The notes under the pieces: generated by a model
What the model was told of the DNA's origin: nothing
The model's database searches: none
The model's input: only the letters and a program-made list of their open reading frames with translations
Shown: piece by piece, positions 59,110-64,000 of the stretch
Numbering within the stretch: position 1 is the stretch's first letter
Layout: every line of letters starts with the position of its first letter
Program-made: the position numbers and the translations under genes
Assembly: GCA_965277595.1 (NCBI GenBank)
Contig: CBDIDH010000002.1
Coordinates: forward strand, 186,001 to 250,000
Direction: 5' to 3'
DNA: 64,000 bases
DNA from: CBDIDH01 sp965277595
GTDB taxonomy: Bacteria > Planctomycetota > Planctomycetia > Isosphaerales > Isosphaeraceae

Positions 59110-60038
59110 TGAGCGGAACGGAAGGCGACGCCCCCTCGGAACCAACCCGGGGGCGGGCAGCTCTGTTGATCAACGCGCGATCGCGACTCGGCCATCGAGC
59201 CAGTTCGCTCGTTTCCTCGGCGCTTCGGCGTCACGGTCAGGAACTTGACCTGGTCGTTCGCGTCCGACGCCCCTCGCGCCTGCGTGATGCCGTCGAGGCG
59301 ATCCTGGAACGCGGCGTTGATCGCATCATCGTGGGCGGCGGTGATGGCACACTTGGCACGGTCGCCTCGCGGCTGGCGCTCGGACCGGTCGCGCTGGGGG
59401 TGATTCCGCTTGGCACGGCCAATGATTTCGCGAGGACACTTGACATTCCGTTCGACCTCAGCCGCGCCGCGGAAATCGCGGCGGGGACGCATGCCCGACC
59501 GATCGACATGGCGCGCGCCAACGGTTCCTATTTTCTGAATGTGGCAAGCGTTGGTCTTTCGGTCGCGACGACCCGGCTGATCACGCACCGTTTAAAACAG
59601 TGGTTCGGTCCCGCGGCGTATGCGTTCGCGGGAGTTCTCGCCTTTGCGAAACATCCCCTGTTTCTGGTCCGGCTAAGTTCGCCGGGTGGAACCTCGGAAC
59701 TGGCCGTGCATCAGCTTGTCGTGGGCAACGGCCGGTTTTATGGCGGTGGGGTGCTTGTTTCCGGCGGAAGCACGCTTGATGATGGCTCGCTGGCGATTTA
59801 CACGATGGGTGCCCGAGGGCGATGGACTCTGGTTCGAACGGTGGCGATGCTCAGGCTGGGCATCCAGATCGATCGACCCGGCGACATTTTTCTACAATCG
59901 CCCGAGGTCTATGTCAGCACGAATCCGGAAGGACTTCCCGTGAATCTCGACGGAGAAATCCGGACGCGAACGCCTGTCCGATTCTCCGTCGTCCCCGGCG
60001 CGATTCAGGTACTCACCCCCGACCCTGTTTCGCATTGA
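59109..60038 (+). CDS. Diacylglycerol kinase-family lipid kinase
   Basis: The 309-residue protein starts at GTG 59109, overlapping the upstream stop. ALLINARSRLGHRASSLVSS is the first strand-loop. VDRIIVGGGDGTLGTVASRL carries the GGGDGT nucleotide-binding motif, and LGVIPLGTANDFARTLDIP the second conserved loop of DgkB/YegS-type kinases. FYGGGVLVSGGSTLDDGSLA and DGEIRTRTPVRFSVVPGAIQ complete the C-terminal domain. It phosphorylates diacylglycerol or a related lipid alcohol at the membrane. Its place behind YqjD/YqjE-like genes suggests membrane-lipid upkeep during stress. Confidence 0.9.
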   Translation: MSGTEGDAPSEPTRGRAALLINARSRLGHRASSLVSSALRRHGQELDLVVRVRRPSRLRDAVEAILERGVDRIIVGGGDGTLGTVASRLALGPVALGVIPLGTANDFARTLDIPFDLSRAAEIAAGTHARPIDMARANGSYFLNVASVGLSVATTRLITHRLKQWFGPAAYAFAGVLAFAKHPLFLVRLSSPGGTSELAVHQLVVGNGRFYGGGVLVSGGSTLDDGSLAIYTMGARGRWTLVRTVAMLRLGIQIDRPGDIFLQSPEVYVSTNPEGLPVNLDGEIRTRTPVRFSVVPGAIQVLTPDPVSH

Positions 60039-60056
60039 ACCGACAGCGGGCGGAGT

Positions 60057-60497
60057 TCAGGGCTTTTCCACGACCTTCGAAACCGCTCGACCGACCCGAG
60101 TTTCCGGCACGTAAGGCGCCACGTCCGACCAGCCGATGATGCCGCGAAGCAGGCCCTGATCATCGATGACGAGGACCCGCCGGACCCCTCGGTCGGATAG
60201 CTTGGTCACGACCGCGTCGAGCGCGACATTTGGTCCCACCGCGACAACTCCCGGCGCCGTGATCTTGCCGACGGGCAAGGCCCGCAGTTGGTCCTCGTAT
60301 TCCGCGAGGGCCAAGGCAACGTCGCGGTCCGTCAAGACACCGAGAAGACGCCCGGCATCAAGGACGGGAACGGCCCCGCAATCGGCCTCTCGAAAGATCC
60401 GAACGGCGTCGATGACCGGACTCAGCGCGTCGCAGCATAAGGGGTTCGGCGTCATCACATCGGCCGCCGTCATTGTCGAGGGATTGCGAAGGGGCAT
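60057..60497 (-). CDS. CBS-domain pair protein
   Basis: The 146-residue protein starts at ATG 60497, chosen because GGAG lies 9 bases upstream; ATG 60521 is possible. Two CBS repeats are visible: AADVMTPNPLCCDALSPVID, AGRLLGVLTDRDVALAL, and then VGKITAPGVVAVGPNVALDA, DDQGLLRGIIGWSDVAPYV. CBS pairs bind adenine nucleotides and regulate partners. No other domain is attached. It follows the NtrC-type regulator gene on the same strand after 121 bases. Confidence 0.88.
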   Translation of the reverse strand: MPLRNPSTMTAADVMTPNPLCCDALSPVIDAVRIFREADCGAVPVLDAGRLLGVLTDRDVALALAEYEDQLRALPVGKITAPGVVAVGPNVALDAVVTKLSDRGVRRVLVIDDQGLLRGIIGWSDVAPYVPETRVGRAVSKVVEKP

Positions 60498-60536
60498 CGT
60501 GAGTCGCTCCAGATGATCCATGACGAGCCGAATCAA

Positions 60537-60575
60537 GCGCAAAGGGCAAAGGCAAAGGGCGAAAGCCACCGAGGA
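60537..60575. repeat. Short purine-rich repeat, GCAAAGG words
   Basis: AAAGGGC, AAAGGC and AAAGGGC follow each other directly and run into ACCGAGGACCGGAG, words shared with the other dispersed intergenic repeats of the window. Confidence 0.5.
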
Positions 60576-60618
60576 CCGGAGCCTGGATTTGGGTCGGTTG
60601 GCCCGAAAAGGCCCGTTT

Positions 60619-62013
<1,395 letters not shown>

Positions 62014-62366
62014 GCGAACATTCCTCTGCCTGGCGGAAGCAGGCTGCGAATCTTCCGAAGTCGGCGCCGGATTTCGGGCGAGATTGTGCCCGATGATGGG
62101 CGAGTTCGATTCCATGGTGAGTGATTATTCCCGATTCCGGTGAGAAATGGGAGGAAATGTTTCCTCATCGAAGATTATGGGGCACGCGCCCCCTGGAAAT
62201 CCACCGGGTTCCCCTTGGCTCATTCGAGCAAACAAAACCTGGAAGTCAGTCCAAGAGGTATGGCAGTTGCTCATAGCGAATCGAGTTTCCGACCCACTGG
62301 CTACGCACCTTGCTGAGATTTCGTTCGGTTGATGTTCGCGGGCTTGTCCGGAAGGAGCCTTCCGTC
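62014..62366. other. Divergent region between the NtrC-type gene and a small anchor gene
   Basis: The 353 bases contain no gene. At 62298-62313 TGG and TGC elements resemble a sigma-54 promoter, but the GG to GC distance is 11 bases instead of 10, so it is not called. No other signal stands out. Confidence 0.4.
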
Positions 62367-62564
62367 ATGATTGATACGTTGCGTTCCGACTTTCCCCTGG
62401 AGATGCAGCGAGCGGCGGACTTCCCGGAAATGGGCACGCTCGATCACCTCGCGGTCGACGCGCTCGATCGTCTGAAAAATTATGCGAGGGAAAACCCCGT
62501 GGGATTTGGAGTTTGGGCCTTCGGAATTGGATTCGTGGTCGGTTGGAAATTGAAGCCCTGGTAA
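62367..62564 (+). CDS. Small DUF883-like anchor protein
   Basis: The 65-residue protein starts at ATG 62367, behind GGAAGGAG. An amphipathic helix with FPLEMQRAADFPEMGTLDHL and AVDALDRLKNYAREN precedes the anchor NPVGFGVWAFGIGFVVGWKL, then KPW. It is a paralogue of the protein at 58448-58660, with the same P-x(n)-G-x-G-x-VVGW pattern. It is divergent from the NtrC-type regulator gene and 140 bases upstream of the histidine kinase gene. Confidence 0.75.
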   Translation: MIDTLRSDFPLEMQRAADFPEMGTLDHLAVDALDRLKNYARENPVGFGVWAFGIGFVVGWKLKPW

Positions 62565-62706
62565 GTTCGCTTTATGCGGCGGGGCTCGCGGTGTCGACGG
62601 CTCACGATCTCGCGATGTTTGTTTAGGTTATAGGTAGAGGCGAGGCGGAACAAGAGTCGCGGCGGCGGAAAATGTGTTGAAAACACGGTGGATGGTGGAG
62701 TCAACA

Positions 62707-63885
62707 ATGCCGTCGACGGCGAAGTCGGTCACGGAACAAGCATCGAGCGTCACGACCCATCACCTGATGGTCTTTGACAGCGATCCCTCGAAATCCACGG
62801 CACTGTCCGAGACGCTCAAAACCGCGGGCTTTCGGATCAGTCCTGGCGGTTCCCTTGTCAAGGGGCGTGAACTCCTACGCCGCGAGCGTCCAAGTCTGGT
62901 GGTTCTCAGTGAAGACGCCTTCCGCGCGGAACCGGAAGGCGCCAGGTTGAGAATGGCCGCCGCCGAATTGGGAATTCCCTTGCTCGTCGTGGTTGACGAC
63001 CTGGGTGATCCTCTCTCGATCGCCGATCGACTCGCCGAGGCCGAAGACTGGGTCAGCCGGTCGGCCAGCGGTTCCGAACTGCCCGCCAGGGTCGCCAGGC
63101 TTTTGAGCCGGAGCAGCGATCGGGCACCAGGCCGGCAAGTCAGCTCAAGTCGAGAATCGGCCATCGTCGCGCCGGGCGATTCGCAGTTCTTCGCGCTGGT
63201 GATCCACGACCTGAGAACGCCGCTCAACGTGATCGGTCTTTCGCTACGGATGATCAGCCAGTCGGTTCCCAAGGGCGACCCGGAACTTGAGGAAGACATT
63301 CGGTTTGTCGACGAGAATTTCCGACAGATCGAGCGTATGCTGGCTCAGTTGAGCGATTATTATCGACTCTTCGAGAACGAGGGGAACCTTAACGTCACCC
63401 CCTTTGATCCGCGTCGCCTTGTCGATGAGTTACTTGACGCGAGGTCGGGCAAGGCCGGGGCCAAGGCGAGTCCGATCAAGATCGAGATCGCGGCCGATTG
63501 CCCTGTCGAGGTTGACCTTGATCCCCTGCGGGCCCGGCAGGCGATTCAATATGCGCTTCTCAACGCCAATGCGTCCGCGGCGAGCGAACCGATTCAATTG
63601 ACCCTTCGAGGCGGCCCCAACCGTTGGATTACCGAACTGGCGATTGACAAACCCGCGCCGCCGTCGGTCCGGTCGGTCGACCTGGATTCTCAGTCGTTTG
63701 AACGCCTCTGCGGGTTCGCGGCCGAGCGCAGAGGCATGGATCTGGCGATCACCGCGAAAATCACCGAGCTTTTCGGCGGAACGTCAAGGCTTGAAGTCAT
63801 CGACGGCAAGAAAACGACGATCGTCATCGACTGGCCGGCTCGACTCGCCCGATCGTCGGACGATGACCTGGATACCGATGGTTGA
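62707..63885 (+). CDS. Histidine kinase-like protein with degenerate receiver and ATP-binding site
   Basis: The 392-residue protein starts at ATG 62707; a codon 33 bases upstream is possible. Residues 20-135 have a receiver-like fold (HLMVFDSDPSKSTALSETLK, then RPSLVVLSEDAF), but Ser stands where the acceptor Asp should be. The dimerisation domain is intact: FFALVIHDLRTPLNVIGLSL with the phospho-acceptor His. In the catalytic domain the N-box is QAIQYALLNANAS, but the DxGxG box is missing (DKPAPPSVRS); a G2-like RRGMDLAI remains. It may accept or hold phosphate rather than autophosphorylate. Confidence 0.8.
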   Translation: MPSTAKSVTEQASSVTTHHLMVFDSDPSKSTALSETLKTAGFRISPGGSLVKGRELLRRERPSLVVLSEDAFRAEPEGARLRMAAAELGIPLLVVVDDLGDPLSIADRLAEAEDWVSRSASGSELPARVARLLSRSSDRAPGRQVSSSRESAIVAPGDSQFFALVIHDLRTPLNVIGLSLRMISQSVPKGDPELEEDIRFVDENFRQIERMLAQLSDYYRLFENEGNLNVTPFDPRRLVDELLDARSGKAGAKASPIKIEIAADCPVEVDLDPLRARQAIQYALLNANASAASEPIQLTLRGGPNRWITELAIDKPAPPSVRSVDLDSQSFERLCGFAAERRGMDLAITAKITELFGGTSRLEVIDGKKTTIVIDWPARLARSSDDDLDTDG

Positions 63886-63950
63886 AATTGATCCAGATTC
63901 CTTTTTCAGGCCCATCTCCCCCTTCTTTTCGAGAAAGTCAAAGGCGACCG

Positions 63951-64000
63951 ATGTCGACCGGCCCGACCGTCCAGAAAGATTGGATTGCCGCCGAATTTTC
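63951..64000 (+). CDS. Start of a gene running off the window
   Basis: An ATG at 63951, preceded by AAAGG, opens the frame MSTGPTVQKDWIAAEF, which is cut at the window edge. It is on the same strand as the histidine kinase gene, 65 bases downstream. Sixteen residues are too few to identify a product. Confidence 0.45.
   Translation, partial: MSTGPTVQKDWIAAEF

Noticed and set aside
62298..62313. Sigma-54-like promoter before the small anchor gene
   Set aside because: The GG and GC elements are 11 bases apart; sigma-54 promoters need 10, and the neighbouring sequence does not match well.

Overview
The window looks like chromosomal DNA from a planctomycete of the Isosphaeraceae type (Singulisphaera, Paludisphaera or Isosphaera relatives). 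This is inferred from the GC-rich coding sequence, three secreted proteins with the planctomycete LEPR-XLL N-terminal signal, a PEP-CTERM protein, large Ser/Thr kinases fused to TPR arrays, an ECF sigma factor fused in an operon to such a kinase, a TAT-exported Gfo/Idh/MocA oxidoreductase, and a KGAARxxAKKR-type ribosomal protein L20. I see no rRNA, tRNA, CRISPR array, insertion sequence or prophage. About 55 protein genes can be supported, including one partial gene at each end.

Layout. 1-13 kb: end of a Cys-phosphatase-like gene, a LEPR-XLL protein, an old-yellow-enzyme flavin oxidoreductase, an operon of two exported TPR proteins, a PEP-CTERM protein, a DedA membrane protein, a CARDB-like LEPR-XLL protein, an alpha/beta hydrolase that has lost its catalytic Ser and Asp, and a zinc-ribbon membrane protein. 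14-21 kb: a metal-handling region with a cobalt/nickel ECF importer (cbiM with a PDGLE tail, cbiQ, cbiO), a convergent two-HMA copper P-type ATPase, a BNR/Asp-box protein and a bacterioferritin-like protein. 21-38 kb: signalling and envelope genes, with three Ser/Thr kinases (two carry DFN in place of DFG), an ECF sigma factor 2 bases upstream of one of them, an HD-GYP protein, a TAT-exported dehydrogenase, an orphan HlyD-like adaptor, a PH-like membrane protein and a LEPR-XLL GDSL hydrolase.

38-54 kb: translation and housekeeping genes: thrS, a PLP threonine/serine dehydratase, yajQ, an RdgC-like protein, a SurA/PrsA-like isomerase, a sugar-nucleotide epimerase, infC (which can only start at a non-canonical ATC), rpmI, rplT, pheS, an amino-acid permease, a Uma2 nuclease, a pheT lacking the usual N-terminal tRNA-binding domain, and a SEC-C protein. 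54-64 kb: an envelope and stress-like region with five small proteins that end in, or contain, a similar P-x(n)-G-x-G membrane anchor (DUF883/YqjD/ElaB-like), one fused to CsbD; a lipoprotein; a membrane protein with a degenerate GTPase domain; a YqjE-like holin-fold protein; a diacylglycerol-kinase-like lipid kinase; a CBS-domain protein; an NtrC-type regulator with GAFTSA instead of GAFTGA; and a histidine kinase with a degenerate ATP-binding site.

The most notable points are the clustered anchor-protein family at 54-63 kb, the number of signalling proteins and enzymes with altered key residues (hydrolase, GTPase, histidine kinase, NtrC activator, DFN kinases), the ATC start of infC, and the altered architectures of PheT and ThrRS. 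All assignments are by reading the translated sequence; no database search was run.
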